The notes: a model not told the origin generated them from the letters alone. Positions 26,663-35,419 are shown, numbered from the stretch's first letter. The stretch: DNA of 64,000 bases from Niabella sp. (GCF_030150205.1 NZ_JASLGT010000034.1:152657-216656), one strand, 5' to 3'. A program made the numbers and translations.

Positions 26663-26815
26663 GTGAGATTAGTGTTATTTTTGGAAATTGAAACTACTGA
26701 TTTTTTGACTTATAAAGATCATAAAAGCTTAAAACAGAAGCAGTTTTTTTTGAAAAATTACTTTTCTGCGGCAGCGGTTTTAAAAAATAACCGCCATTTT
26801 GTCCTTATACGGCTA

Positions 26816-26844
26816 TTGGCAGTATTATTGACTACATAGGTTTG
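26816..26844 (+). promoter_or_regulatory. Promoter of grpE-dnaJ
   Basis: TTG at 26816-26818, 18 bp spacer, TAGGTTTG at 26837-26844: a full Bacteroidota vegetative promoter. It ends 21 bp before the grpE ATG. No CIRCE operator or sigma-32-type element is seen. Confidence 0.65.
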
Positions 26845-26865
26845 CCAACTAAATAAATAAGAAAT

Positions 26866-27420
26866 ATGAATGAAAATACGCAACTTCCTGAGGAAGAGAA
26901 TAATGGTCTGAATATCAACGCTGATGAAAATGTTAGTGGAACGGAACATTTGACAGATCCGTTGGGAGAATCTGACCAGGAGGCACTGGAGGCAGAGCTG
27001 CGCGAGAGCAAGGATAAATACATCCGCCTGGCGGCTGAATTTGATAATTTCAGAAAAAGAACGGCAAAAGAACGGCTTGAGTTATTTCAGACCGCGGGCA
27101 GGGAGGTGATTACAGACCTGTTAGACGTGCTGGATGATGCAGACCGTGCCCAGGCCGAACTGGATAAATCAAATGACAATACGGCCCTCAAGGAGGGGGT
27201 AAAGCTGGTGTTTAATAAACTCCGAAATGTATTGCAGTCAAAAGGGTTAAAACCGATGGAAGCGATCGGGAAGGATTTTGATCCGGATCTTTATGAAGCC
27301 ATTACCGAAATTCCTGCACCCAATGCGGGCCTTCAGGGTAAGGTGGTGGATGAAGTAACGAAGGGCTACTATCTGAATGATAAAATTATCCGTCACGCAA
27401 AAGTTGTAGTAGGTAAATAA
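26866..27420 (+). CDS. grpE: Co-chaperone GrpE
   Basis: 184 residues. An acidic, probably disordered N-terminus is followed by a long helix and the GrpE core: KYIRLAAEFDNFRKRTAKER, LLDVLDDADRAQ, LKPMEAIGKDFDPDLYEAI and the C-terminal YYLNDKIIRHAKVVV. GrpE is the nucleotide-exchange factor for DnaK and acts as a thermosensor. It is followed one base after its stop by dnaJ; dnaK is not in the window, as is common in this group. Confidence 0.96.
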   Translation: MNENTQLPEEENNGLNINADENVSGTEHLTDPLGESDQEALEAELRESKDKYIRLAAEFDNFRKRTAKERLELFQTAGREVITDLLDVLDDADRAQAELDKSNDNTALKEGVKLVFNKLRNVLQSKGLKPMEAIGKDFDPDLYEAITEIPAPNAGLQGKVVDEVTKGYYLNDKIIRHAKVVVGK

Positions 27421-27421
27421 A

Positions 27422-28585
27422 ATGTCAAAGAGAGATTATTACGAGGTCCTGGGCGTTTCAAAGTCCGCATCTGCAGAGGAAATAAAAAAATCCTACCGTA
27501 AAGTAGCGATGCAGTTTCACCCGGACCGGAATCCTGGCGATAAAGCCGCGGAAGATAAATTTAAGGAGGCGGCCGAAGCGTATGAGATTTTGAGCGATGC
27601 GGATAAACGGGCGCAGTATGACCGGTTTGGTCATGCCGGTGTAAGTGGTAACAATGGCCGTGGCTTTGGAGGGGGAATGAATATGGATGACATCTTCAGC
27701 CAGTTTGGAGATGTATTTGGTGAAGACCTGTTCGGAAGCTTTTTTGGAGGCGGACGTGGTGGCGGCCGGCAGGGGCAGCGGGCCCGCGGTGTACGGGGCA
27801 GCAACCTCCGGGTAAAGCTGAAACTGAGTTATGAAGAGATCGCCAAAGGGGTAACCAAGAATATCAAGGTTAAAAAATATGTAAGCTGTACTACCTGCGG
27901 CGGCAGTGGCGCAAAAGATAAAGGCAGTGTACAAACCTGTAGTACCTGCCAGGGATCCGGCCAGGTACGCCGGGTACAAAATACCTTCCTGGGACAGATG
28001 CAGACCGTAACCACCTGTCCAACCTGTAACGGAGAGGGCACCACTATTACAGCAAAATGTGGTAGTTGTAAAGGTGAAGGAAGGGTTTATGCCGAAGAAA
28101 CCATCACTATTGATGTGCCGGCCGGGGTACAGGCAGGTATGCAGCTGAGCGTGAGCGGCAAAGGAAATGCCGGTGAGCGCGGCGGTGCAGCCGGTGATCT
28201 GATTGTGCTGATTGAAGAAGAAGCACATAAGGAATTGCACCGGGAGGGGCTGAATGTGGCTTACGACCTGCATATTTCCTTTACCGATGCGGTTTTTGGT
28301 ACCAACCTGGAAGTACCAACCATCGATGGCAGGGCAAAGATCAAAATTCCGCCGGGTACTCAAAGTGGTAAAATATTTCGTTTAAAAGGAAAGGGCTTTC
28401 CCAATGTACATTCTCATTATGAAAAAGGCGATCAGCTGATCCAGGTGAATGTATGGACGCCACAGCAGCTGACCGACGAGGAAAAGGCCCTGCTGGATAA
28501 ACTTTCGGAATCATCCAACCTGAAACCGCAGCCGGAAAAGGCTGAAAAAGGTTTCTTTGATAAAATAAGGGACCTGTTCAGCTAA
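27422..28585 (+). CDS. dnaJ: Chaperone protein DnaJ
   Basis: 387 residues, full-length type I J-protein. J domain at 1-70 with the HPD motif (MQFHPDRNPG), a Gly/Phe-rich linker (GFGGGMNMDDIF..., about 75-125), four CxxCxGxG zinc-finger repeats (CTTCGGSG, CSTCQGSG, CPTCNGEG, CGSCKGEG; about 155-225) and the C-terminal substrate-binding beta domains (FTDAVFGTNLEVPTIDG, RLKGKGFPN). It stimulates DnaK ATPase and delivers unfolded clients. The one-base spacing from grpE shows a two-gene operon, ended by the strong hairpin at 28620-28659. Confidence 0.97.
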   Translation: MSKRDYYEVLGVSKSASAEEIKKSYRKVAMQFHPDRNPGDKAAEDKFKEAAEAYEILSDADKRAQYDRFGHAGVSGNNGRGFGGGMNMDDIFSQFGDVFGEDLFGSFFGGGRGGGRQGQRARGVRGSNLRVKLKLSYEEIAKGVTKNIKVKKYVSCTTCGGSGAKDKGSVQTCSTCQGSGQVRRVQNTFLGQMQTVTTCPTCNGEGTTITAKCGSCKGEGRVYAEETITIDVPAGVQAGMQLSVSGKGNAGERGGAAGDLIVLIEEEAHKELHREGLNVAYDLHISFTDAVFGTNLEVPTIDGRAKIKIPPGTQSGKIFRLKGKGFPNVHSHYEKGDQLIQVNVWTPQQLTDEEKALLDKLSESSNLKPQPEKAEKGFFDKIRDLFS

Positions 28586-28619
28586 ACAGTTGCACCGATC
28601 CCGGAAACCAACTTTATTT

Positions 28620-28659
28620 CAGCCTTAAACCCGTCTTGGGTTTGAGGCTGTTTTTTTTT
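28620..28659 (+). terminator. Intrinsic terminator of grpE-dnaJ
   Basis: A 13-bp stem CAGCCTTAAACCC/GGGTTTGAGGCTG (28620-28632 and 28638-28650, one G-T pair) with a 5-base loop is followed by nine T residues (28651-28659). Confidence 0.92.
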
Positions 28660-28666
28660 AGATTTG
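28636..28666 (+). promoter_or_regulatory. Promoter of the DUF1835 gene, overlapping the dnaJ terminator
   Basis: TTG at 28636-28638, in the terminator loop region, is 20 bp from TAGATTTG at 28659-28666 (perfect TAnnTTTG, followed by C). It ends 22 bp before the ATG at 28689. Confidence 0.6.
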
Positions 28667-28688
28667 CCGCCACTATAAAACACAAAAG

Positions 28689-29528
28689 ATGATCCATATT
28701 GTATTTAACCAGGTAGAAGTGGAGCTGATGCAGCAGGTAACTGCCCTGGACGAAAGCTTGCAGGGACCCGTAGTGCAGATCCGCGATGATTTTGCCGTGG
28801 GTCCGCTGACCGGCCTGGATACAGAAGAGGGGTGGCAGGCCCGGCTGGATTGGTGGCGCGAGCTGCTGAAGGGATCACCGTACCCGGATGACCTGGCGGG
28901 CAGTTTCGACGACCGCAAAACCGTAGCTGCTTTAAAGGCCCAGCTTACCGCAGATCCGGAGGAAGTGATCTGGATATGGATGGGACAAAACCAGCATGAC
29001 GTAAGCGGCTACTACTGGCTCATTCCTCAGTTAAAGGAATTCCAGGGACGCATCATGGTATTATATATGAACAACCTGCCGTTTATTAACGACAAAGGAC
29101 AGATCTTTTACCCCTCCTGGTTGTCGGAGATCCGGCCTTCGGAATTTCTGAAGGCAAGAAAGCTGGCACGACCCGTTACCCTGAGCGAGTTTGAAATTGA
29201 TCCGGATGAATGGAACAAGCTGGTTCAGGAAAACGCAGCAGTGCGCATGCTGGAAGGCGGCAAAAAGATCGCGGGCCGGGATGCTTCGTTTTATGATGAG
29301 GAGATTTTAAAGAACCTCACCGGCGAATGGCAGAAGGCCACACGGGTATTGTCTAATACGCTAAACCGGATGAAGATCAAAACCGGGGATGTGTTTATTA
29401 TGTGGCGGATGAAGGAACTGATCGCTGAGGGAAAGATAGCGGCAGAAGGAGAAACGGATAAAGACTGGAAGAGCTTTGATGTGCGGCTGGCCGGTAAAAA
29501 GGAAGCTGCAGCGGAAAATCCTGCATAG
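28689..29528 (+). CDS. DUF1835 domain-containing protein
   Basis: 279 residues, cytoplasmic. N-terminal domain MIHIVFNQVEVELMQQVTAL with RDDFAVGPLTGLDTEEGW matches DUF1835; the C-terminal half (LNRMKIKTGDVFIMWRMKEL) looks like the DUF3658 domain that usually accompanies it. These are common in Bacteroidota and Firmicutes with unknown function. No catalytic motif is obvious. It follows grpE-dnaJ but has its own promoter and is separated by a terminator, so it is not part of that operon. Confidence 0.82.
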   Translation: MIHIVFNQVEVELMQQVTALDESLQGPVVQIRDDFAVGPLTGLDTEEGWQARLDWWRELLKGSPYPDDLAGSFDDRKTVAALKAQLTADPEEVIWIWMGQNQHDVSGYYWLIPQLKEFQGRIMVLYMNNLPFINDKGQIFYPSWLSEIRPSEFLKARKLARPVTLSEFEIDPDEWNKLVQENAAVRMLEGGKKIAGRDASFYDEEILKNLTGEWQKATRVLSNTLNRMKIKTGDVFIMWRMKELIAEGKIAAEGETDKDWKSFDVRLAGKKEAAAENPA

Positions 29529-29587
29529 TTAACGCGGCTTTATTGCTAAAAGATTTTTTGACCGGGTTAACGAATTGGTTAACTTTG
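29528..29587 (+). promoter_or_regulatory. Promoter and GTTAAC operators of the toxin-antitoxin pair
   Basis: TTG at 29558-29560, 19 bp spacer, TAACTTTG at 29580-29587. Two GGTTAAC sites (29565-29571 and 29577-29583, 12 bp apart) lie inside the promoter and a third GTTAAC is at 29528-29533. GTTAAC is itself palindromic; paired sites about one helical turn apart on top of the promoter fit autorepression by the HTH antitoxin. Confidence 0.6.
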
Positions 29588-29590
29588 CGG

Positions 29591-29965
29591 ATGCAACGGA
29601 AATTGCTAACTTATGGGAACTATTTTTTAAATTTTTATAATGGGTTACCCCTACGTGCCCAGGAAAAAATAGATTGGGTATTTGAGCTGATCAAAAGCGC
29701 AGGACATATTCCTAAAAAGTACTTTGATCATTTGACCGGCACAGATGGAATCTTTGAAATCAGGGTTGAATATGAAAGCAATATTTACAGGATTCTATGC
29801 TTTTTTGATAAAGGGAATCTGGTGATTTTGATGAACGCGTTTCAGAAAAAAACACAGAAAACGCCTGGTAAAGAAATTGTATTGGCCCAAAAACTTAAAA
29901 AACAATATTTCATCGATAAAAAAATAGATGATGACAACGAAAGCAACAAAGCGATCAAAAAATAA
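29591..29965 (+). CDS. RelE/ParE-superfamily toxin (HigB/Gp49-like)
   Basis: 124 residues from the ATG at 29591; the open frame runs further up to a TTG at 29543, but that stretch contains the promoter. The sequence matches the phage-Gp49-like (DUF891) toxins: KLLTYGNYFLNFYNGL, KIDWVFELIKSAG, HIPKKYFDHLTGTDGIFEIRVEY, YRILCFFDKGNLVILMNAFQKKTQKTPGKEI split by a loop. Family members are ribosome-dependent mRNA endonucleases. The toxin gene comes before the antitoxin and overlaps it by 38 bases, the HigBA order. The -7 box ends 4 bases before the ATG, so the mRNA may be leaderless. Confidence 0.85.
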   Translation: MQRKLLTYGNYFLNFYNGLPLRAQEKIDWVFELIKSAGHIPKKYFDHLTGTDGIFEIRVEYESNIYRILCFFDKGNLVILMNAFQKKTQKTPGKEIVLAQKLKKQYFIDKKIDDDNESNKAIKK

Positions 29966-30248
29966 AATAGTGAACTGGGAACATCACCTTGACAAAAAAT
30001 ACGGGGAAACGGGTTCCGCCACCAGAACTGAATTTGAATCCAGGGCCCAGGCATTTGTTATTGGTGAGCTTTTAAAAGAAGAACGCAGCAAAGCAAATCT
30101 TACCCAGGAGGCACTGGCAGAAAAAACGGGTACTAAAAAAAGCTATATTTCAAGAATTGAAAATGGTCATGCTGATATTCAGCTTTCAACGCTTTATAAA
30201 TTGATTGAACAGGGCCTTAACAGAAAACTTGAATTATACATACGCTAA
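29928..30248 (+). CDS. HTH (XRE-type) antitoxin, HigA-like
   Basis: 106 residues; two adjacent ATG codons at 29928 and 29931 could start it. The C-terminal 75 residues are a HTH_XRE domain: LLKEERSKANLTQEALAEKT and GTKKSYISRIENGHADIQLS with TLYKLIEQGL. The N-terminal ~30 residues (KATKRSKNKIVNWEHHL) probably bind the toxin. It would neutralise the toxin and repress the shared promoter at GTTAAC sites. The overlap of 38 bases with the toxin gene implies translational coupling. Confidence 0.87.
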   Translation: MMTTKATKRSKNKIVNWEHHLDKKYGETGSATRTEFESRAQAFVIGELLKEERSKANLTQEALAEKTGTKKSYISRIENGHADIQLSTLYKLIEQGLNRKLELYIR

Positions 30249-30358
30249 CCGGGTAAAACAGGCAATGGAGGAGGTGTTGTAACACCTCATGCGCCCTCGT
30301 AGCGCTCTTTTCAACCTATATTTATTTTTTGGATTTTAACTAAAGACAGGATATTTAA

Positions 30359-32872
30359 ATGAAAGAAGACGTAATAGACAATGCCGGATATAATGAAGCA
30401 AGCGGGTTACAGGGCCAGTTTAAAACCTGGTTCCTGGATTATGCTTCCTATGTGATCCTGGAGCGGGCGGTACCCGCTATTGAGGACGGACTAAAACCGG
30501 TGCAGCGCCGGATCCTCCATTCGATGAAACAGATGGATGATGGCCGTTTGCATAAGGTAGCGAATATTGTGGGGCAAACCATGTCGTATCACCCGCATGG
30601 GGATATGAGCATCCGGGATGCACTGGTAAATATGGGGCAGAAGGACCTGCTGATCGATACCCAGGGTAACTGGGGAAATGTGGAAACCGGTGATGACGCG
30701 GCGGCATCCAGGTATATTGAAGCACGCCTGAGCAAATTTGCCCTGGAGGTAGCGTTTAATGCTAAAACAACGGATTGGCAGCTGAGCTATGATGGACGAA
30801 ATAATGAGCCCATCACCCTGCCGATGAAGTTTCCGCTGCTGCTGGCACAGGGTGCCGAAGGGATTGCGGTGGGCTTATCCACCAAGATCCTCCCACATAA
30901 TTTTATTGAGCTCATCGATGCATCGATCAAATACCTGAAGGGAAAGAAGTTTGAGCTGTACCCCGACTTTCAGACCGGCGGTATGATCGATGTGTCGGAC
31001 TATAATAACGGGAAAAGAGGCGGTAAGGTAAAAGTGCGGGCGCATATTGAGGAGCTGGATAAGAAAACACTGCTGATCAAAAGCGTTCCTTATGCTGTAA
31101 CCACCGATCAGCTGATCGAATCGATCGTAAAAGCCAACGACCAGGGAAAAATAAAGATTAAAAAAGTAACGGACAATACCGCGGCTAATGTGGAGGTGCA
31201 GGTAGACCTGGCGCCGGGTATTTCACCCGATATCACCATCGACGCATTGTATAAATTTACTTCCTGTGAAATTTCCATTTCGCCCAATGCCTGCGTGATC
31301 GTGGATAAGAAGCCCCGGTTTCTTGCCGTTCCTGACCTGTTGAAGATCTCGGCAGACAATACCAAGGGTCTGTTGCAAAAAGAACTGGAAATAAAGCTGG
31401 CTGAACTGAATGAGAAATGGCATTACACCTCCCTTGAAAAGATCTTCTTCGAAGAAAAGATCTATAAGGAACTGGAAAAAAAATATGAGACCTGGGATAA
31501 AGTGATCGATGCCATCGATAAAGCCTTTGTGCCCTTTAAAAAGCTGTTGAAGCGGGATATTTCCAGGGAAGATATCCTGAAGCTGACAGAGAAACCCGTT
31601 CGCCGGATCTACCGCCTGGATATTGATGAGCTGAACGCGCAGATCAAAGGACTGGAAGCAGAGATCAAACAGGTGAAATATGACCTGGAGCACCTGGTGG
31701 ATTATGCCGTGGCTTATTTTGAAAACCTGCTGAAAAAATTCAGTAAAGGCAAGGAACGGAAAACAGAGATCAAACAGTTTGAGGTGATTGAAGCCCGGAA
31801 TGTGGTGATCGCAAATACCAAACTGTATATGGACCGTTCCGGGGGATTCATCGGTACCGGTTTGAAAAAGGAAGAATTCTTATTTGATTGTTCCGACCTG
31901 GATGATATCATCGTATTTACGAAGCGCGGGATCATGAAGGTGATTAAAGTGTCTGATAAGACCTTTGTGGGTAAGGACATCCTGCATGCCGCCGTCTTTT
32001 TAAAGAATGATGAACGCACCACGTATAATATGATCTACGTAGATGGTAAAACGGGCGTAAGTTATGCCAAACGTTTTAACGTAACCGGTATTACCCGCGA
32101 TAAAGTATACGACCTTACAAAAGGAGATGAGAAAAGTAAAGTGCATTACTTTACCGTAAACCCCAACGGGGAAGCGGAAGTAGTAAAGATCACCCTGAGT
32201 CCGAATTCTTCGGCACGAGTTAAGGAATTGGAGTTTTATTTTGAAGAGCTGGGTATTAAAGGGCGCAGCAGCATGGGGAACCAGGTAACCAAGTATCCCA
32301 TCAAATCGGTGAAATTTAAGGAGGCAGGCCGTGCCACCCTTAGCGGAAGAAAACTTTGGTTCGATGATAAGTTTGGCCGCCTGAGCGCCGAAGAAAAAGG
32401 GCAGTACCTGGGTATGTTTGAACCGGATGATCGGATACTGGTACTGTATACGGACGGCTATTATGAAATAACCGACCAGGAAATGACCCAGAAACTGGAT
32501 GCGGATAAAGTATTGCTGATTGAACGGTTTGATCCGGAGAAGATCATTACGGCCGTTTATGTAGATCAGAAACTGTTACAATTTAATGTGAAGCGGTTTA
32601 AAATTGAAACCTCCACACTGAAGAATAAATTCCTGTTTATAAAAGAAGGGGATGGCAATTACCTGGAATGTGCAACCACCATGGAAGAACCGGTGCTGAT
32701 GGTACAGAGCGGGAAGGGCAGCCAGGTGCGCAACGCCAAGTTCAAACTGGCCAAGATCACCGACGTAATGGGCTGGAAAGCGGTGGGTGCAAAGCTTACG
32801 GATTATAACAAATCGGTGGTGATGGAGTGGGTAGAAAATGAAAAGCCGACCAATCAGCAGGAATTGTTTTAA
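30359..32872 (+). CDS. parC: DNA topoisomerase IV (gyrase-type) subunit A
   Basis: 837 residues. The breakage-reunion domain is complete: YASYVILERAVPAIEDGLKP, PVQRRILHSM, SYHPHGDMSIRDAL and AASRYIEARLS with catalytic Tyr119 preceded by Arg118. A coiled-coil tower and a C-terminal beta-pinwheel region follow (KTFVGKDILHAAVFL, GRLSAEEKGQYLG, TDKAGYY-like repeats); a GyrA-box is not seen, which with the divergent tail favours topoisomerase IV ParC over GyrA. It decatenates daughter chromosomes with ParE. No parE gene is adjacent, although the A and B subunits are often neighbours in this phylum. A palindrome behind the gene (32912-32940) may terminate it. Confidence 0.92.
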   Translation: MKEDVIDNAGYNEASGLQGQFKTWFLDYASYVILERAVPAIEDGLKPVQRRILHSMKQMDDGRLHKVANIVGQTMSYHPHGDMSIRDALVNMGQKDLLIDTQGNWGNVETGDDAAASRYIEARLSKFALEVAFNAKTTDWQLSYDGRNNEPITLPMKFPLLLAQGAEGIAVGLSTKILPHNFIELIDASIKYLKGKKFELYPDFQTGGMIDVSDYNNGKRGGKVKVRAHIEELDKKTLLIKSVPYAVTTDQLIESIVKANDQGKIKIKKVTDNTAANVEVQVDLAPGISPDITIDALYKFTSCEISISPNACVIVDKKPRFLAVPDLLKISADNTKGLLQKELEIKLAELNEKWHYTSLEKIFFEEKIYKELEKKYETWDKVIDAIDKAFVPFKKLLKRDISREDILKLTEKPVRRIYRLDIDELNAQIKGLEAEIKQVKYDLEHLVDYAVAYFENLLKKFSKGKERKTEIKQFEVIEARNVVIANTKLYMDRSGGFIGTGLKKEEFLFDCSDLDDIIVFTKRGIMKVIKVSDKTFVGKDILHAAVFLKNDERTTYNMIYVDGKTGVSYAKRFNVTGITRDKVYDLTKGDEKSKVHYFTVNPNGEAEVVKITLSPNSSARVKELEFYFEELGIKGRSSMGNQVTKYPIKSVKFKEAGRATLSGRKLWFDDKFGRLSAEEKGQYLGMFEPDDRILVLYTDGYYEITDQEMTQKLDADKVLLIERFDPEKIITAVYVDQKLLQFNVKRFKIETSTLKNKFLFIKEGDGNYLECATTMEEPVLMVQSGKGSQVRNAKFKLAKITDVMGWKAVGAKLTDYNKSVVMEWVENEKPTNQQELF

Positions 32873-32911
32873 AGGATATGGCGGGCTATGCGAAACTTAA
32901 AGAAGTTCAGG

Positions 32912-32940
32912 GCTATGCGAAACTTTAAGTTTCGCATAGC
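32912..32940. repeat. Palindrome GCTATGCGAAACTT-T-AAGTTTCGCATAGC
   Basis: Perfect 14-bp inverted repeat with a single central base, followed by ATTTTTAAT, so it could serve as the parC terminator on the plus strand. A partial copy (GGGCTATGCGAAACT) lies just before it at 32884-32898, a small local duplication. A longer relative with the same TGCGAAACTT core lies at 35365-35401. Confidence 0.75.
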
Positions 32941-32949
32941 ATTTTTAAT

Positions 32950-33606
32950 ATGGAAGCAATGACGGATATTTTTGAAATAACAGATCTGTACAAGGCCCTG
33001 CTGGCATTGCTTGCCGGCGTGATCCTTGGACTGGAGCGCGAGCTGAAGGACAAAGCAGCGGGGCTCAAGACCATTTCTGTGATCTGCCTGGGTTCGGCCT
33101 TGTTCTCTATTTTATCCTTAAAAGTAATGGGCCCCGATGCCGATGGGGCGCGGATCGCCTCCTATGTAGTCAGTGGTATCGGCTTCCTGGGTGCCGGCGT
33201 GATCTTTAAAGACGGTGCCGGGGTATCGGGCTTAACCACGGCCAGTGTGATCTGGATGGCGGCAGCGGTTGGAATGTCTATTGGCTTTGGGAAGATCTAC
33301 CTAGCGGCGATTTTCCTGGCTACCTGTTTATTGATTATTTATACCGGGCGCTATCTGAACCTGGCACTTTTTTCGGGCAGAACCAACCGCCTGTTAAAGA
33401 TTGTGCTGGTACACAATAACACCCAGGTAAAGGATGAAATTATCCGCAATCTAAGACCGTATATATCCCGGTTTGAACAGGTAAAACTGGAGTCCTTTCC
33501 GGAGAAAATGATTGTTTCGCTCAATTTAATGATTCCCACCAAAAAGTTATCGCAGCTCGAAGATTACCTGGTAAAGGAGCACCGGATTGAAAGTTTTGAG
33601 TTGTAG
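32950..33606 (+). CDS. MgtC/SapB family membrane protein
   Basis: 218 residues; the start could also be the second ATG at 32959. MgtC-type N-terminus: LGLERELKDKAAGLKTISVICLG and ASYVVSGIGFLGAGVIFKDG, with four to five hydrophobic segments in the first ~135 residues, followed by a soluble C-terminal ACT-like domain (ETIRNLRPYISRFEQ-like, about 145-218). MgtC proteins in Salmonella and Mycobacterium modulate ATP synthase and Mg2+ homeostasis inside hosts; in soil bacteria the role is less clear. No Mg transporter gene is nearby. Confidence 0.88.
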   Translation: MEAMTDIFEITDLYKALLALLAGVILGLERELKDKAAGLKTISVICLGSALFSILSLKVMGPDADGARIASYVVSGIGFLGAGVIFKDGAGVSGLTTASVIWMAAAVGMSIGFGKIYLAAIFLATCLLIIYTGRYLNLALFSGRTNRLLKIVLVHNNTQVKDEIIRNLRPYISRFEQVKLESFPEKMIVSLNLMIPTKKLSQLEDYLVKEHRIESFEL

Positions 33607-33674
33607 ATAAACAATGCTGTGTTCCCGGAAAATAATGGTAAATTACAGGTATTATAAATCCAAAACATGCCTTT

Positions 33675-35306
33675 ATGAATTGCCGTTTAGTAACAGCTGT
33701 TTTATTATTTCTGGCGCATTCATTTTCGTATAGCCAGGTAAAGACACAAGTACCTCCCTATGTACTGAGCTGGTTTCAGCAGCATCTGGAAAAATCTTCA
33801 AAGCAGGTGCTCCAAAATATTGACAGTAACGATTTTTTCTTCAGGGATTCCTTTCGGCTGGTGGGGTATTTGAAAGGTTATGATATTTCCCAGAAGTTTA
33901 AAACGGGGATTATCTATATCAAAAATGATTTAAATGGTATGGATTTTCCAACTGTGGTAAAGATTTATGAAGATGGTAGGTTTGAAACAACGGTGCCCAT
34001 GTGGTATCCCAAAGTGTTGAATATGGATTTAAAAGACATATGGGTAACCTTTTATGCAGAACCAGGGCAAGTGCTGGCAATGGTGCTGGACTGGCAAGCG
34101 TTTCAGAAAAACGAAAAGGATAGATCGGTATTTAAATATTACGGACCGCTTGCAGAAATAAATACGCAGTTAAATCAATTTCCAGCTGTGGAGTTGGATT
34201 ATGATCAGCTGGCTAAGGATGTAACAACAGTAACCCCTGAACTGTTTAAAAACCGTGTGCTTAAGAACTGGGATGAGCAACGCAGTAAATTGGATGCTGG
34301 GTTATCCGGGAATAATTATCCCGTCAAGTTAAAAAGACTGATTAAAGCGAAGCAGGATATGGATTTTACTCTTTTTATTTTGAGCTATACAATGCATAGA
34401 AGATTTGAAAAGATGTCAGATTCAACAAACAATGCCCTGAAAGAGCCCCTGCCTGCTGATTTTTTTGATTTCCTGAAACGCCTGGACCAAAATAATAATG
34501 CCCTGATGATCTCTACAGAATTTTATTATTTGATCAATCGCCTGGAATATGAGGAAGCTTTCAATGCGGTAAATAATTTTTTTAATAAATTCTGGGGAGC
34601 GCCTTTGGAAAAGGAGCGGAAAATGAATCGCCTTCGTGATTCCATAAGCCGAACTATATTTTACATGGAGAAAGGGAGGATTTATGACGCCTTAAAATTA
34701 CAGTATGCGCTAAAAGCATACAGATATAGTCTGCAAAACAATGATTCTTTAAAAGTCCAGTATAACGAAGAACTGAAAGCAACGCTGGAGAACGATTTTT
34801 ACAAAGCCGAAGCCGATTTTATACTTGCGCGCTCCAAAGCACTGGATTCAGGAAAAGGATTTAATATGCCTGCATCTTATGCGGGATCGGTATTAAAGAA
34901 GATCGTTGCACCATATAAAGGGAAAACAATTTTTATCGATTTTTGGGCCACAACCTGTGCTCCCTGTGTTGGTGGTATTAAAAATATGAAGCTCACAAGA
35001 CAAAAGTATAAGAATAATCCTGATTTTGTTTTTTTGTTTATTACCTCTGAAAACGAGTCTCCTAAAAAAGATTATGACGATTTTATAAAAGAACAGGAAC
35101 TGGAAAATACTGTTTACCTGAATATAGATGATTACAGATATTTAAGGGAATTATTCCGTTTCAATGGTATTCCAAGGTATGCTGTTGTCAGTGACAAAGG
35201 GGCGATTATTAACGACAATTTTCAAGTGGGTCTGTTTGAAGATGAATTACCACGTTTGCTACCGAAGTACAGAAAAGATACCGGGAAAATGGATAGGATC
35301 AAATAG
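33675..35306 (+). CDS. Exported thioredoxin-like (TlpA-family) protein, 543 aa
   Basis: Signal peptide at residues 1-20 (MNCRLVTAVLLFLAHSFSYSQ). The first ~400 residues have no motif I recognise (a helical, AT-rich-coded region resembling the DUF4369/TlpA-linked N-terminal domains of Bacteroidota). The C-terminal ~140 residues are a thioredoxin fold: FIDFWATTCAPCVGGIKNM with the redox pair Cys428-x-x-Cys431 and NGIPRYAVVSDKG (cis-Pro). It should act in the periplasm as a thiol-disulfide reductase. The coding sequence looks more AT-rich and less codon-biased than its neighbours, and it sits between two related palindromes (32912 and 35365), which would fit a recent arrival. Confidence 0.85.
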   Translation: MNCRLVTAVLLFLAHSFSYSQVKTQVPPYVLSWFQQHLEKSSKQVLQNIDSNDFFFRDSFRLVGYLKGYDISQKFKTGIIYIKNDLNGMDFPTVVKIYEDGRFETTVPMWYPKVLNMDLKDIWVTFYAEPGQVLAMVLDWQAFQKNEKDRSVFKYYGPLAEINTQLNQFPAVELDYDQLAKDVTTVTPELFKNRVLKNWDEQRSKLDAGLSGNNYPVKLKRLIKAKQDMDFTLFILSYTMHRRFEKMSDSTNNALKEPLPADFFDFLKRLDQNNNALMISTEFYYLINRLEYEEAFNAVNNFFNKFWGAPLEKERKMNRLRDSISRTIFYMEKGRIYDALKLQYALKAYRYSLQNNDSLKVQYNEELKATLENDFYKAEADFILARSKALDSGKGFNMPASYAGSVLKKIVAPYKGKTIFIDFWATTCAPCVGGIKNMKLTRQKYKNNPDFVFLFITSENESPKKDYDDFIKEQELENTVYLNIDDYRYLRELFRFNGIPRYAVVSDKGAIINDNFQVGLFEDELPRLLPKYRKDTGKMDRIK

Positions 35307-35364
35307 GTTCGCCTGAATAGCCGGAGGCTGTGCTGAATGCTCAGCATAGAGTGCGGTTGTAAAG

Positions 35365-35401
35365 CTAGGCTCTGCGAAACTTCAAGTTTCGCAGAGCCTA
35401 G
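35365..35401. repeat. Long palindrome with CTAGGCTCTGCGAAACTT arms
   Basis: Perfect 18-bp inverted repeat around one central base. Its core (TGCGAAACTT-AAGTTTCGCA) is shared with the palindrome at 32912-32940. It lies between two convergent genes (TlpA-like on plus, Gfo/Idh on minus) and could work as a two-way transcription terminator, or be a mobile palindromic repeat. Confidence 0.75.
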
Positions 35402-35419
35402 TTCGAACAGCATTGCATT

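Noticed and set aside
27458..28363. 301-codon open frame on the minus strand opposite dnaJ
   Set aside because: Shadow frame caused by the base composition of the Gly- and Cys-rich dnaJ regions; no protein-like features.
29543..29590. Upstream TTG start for the toxin gene
   Set aside because: The codons overlap the -33 and -7 boxes and operators; the ATG at 29591 matches the family start.
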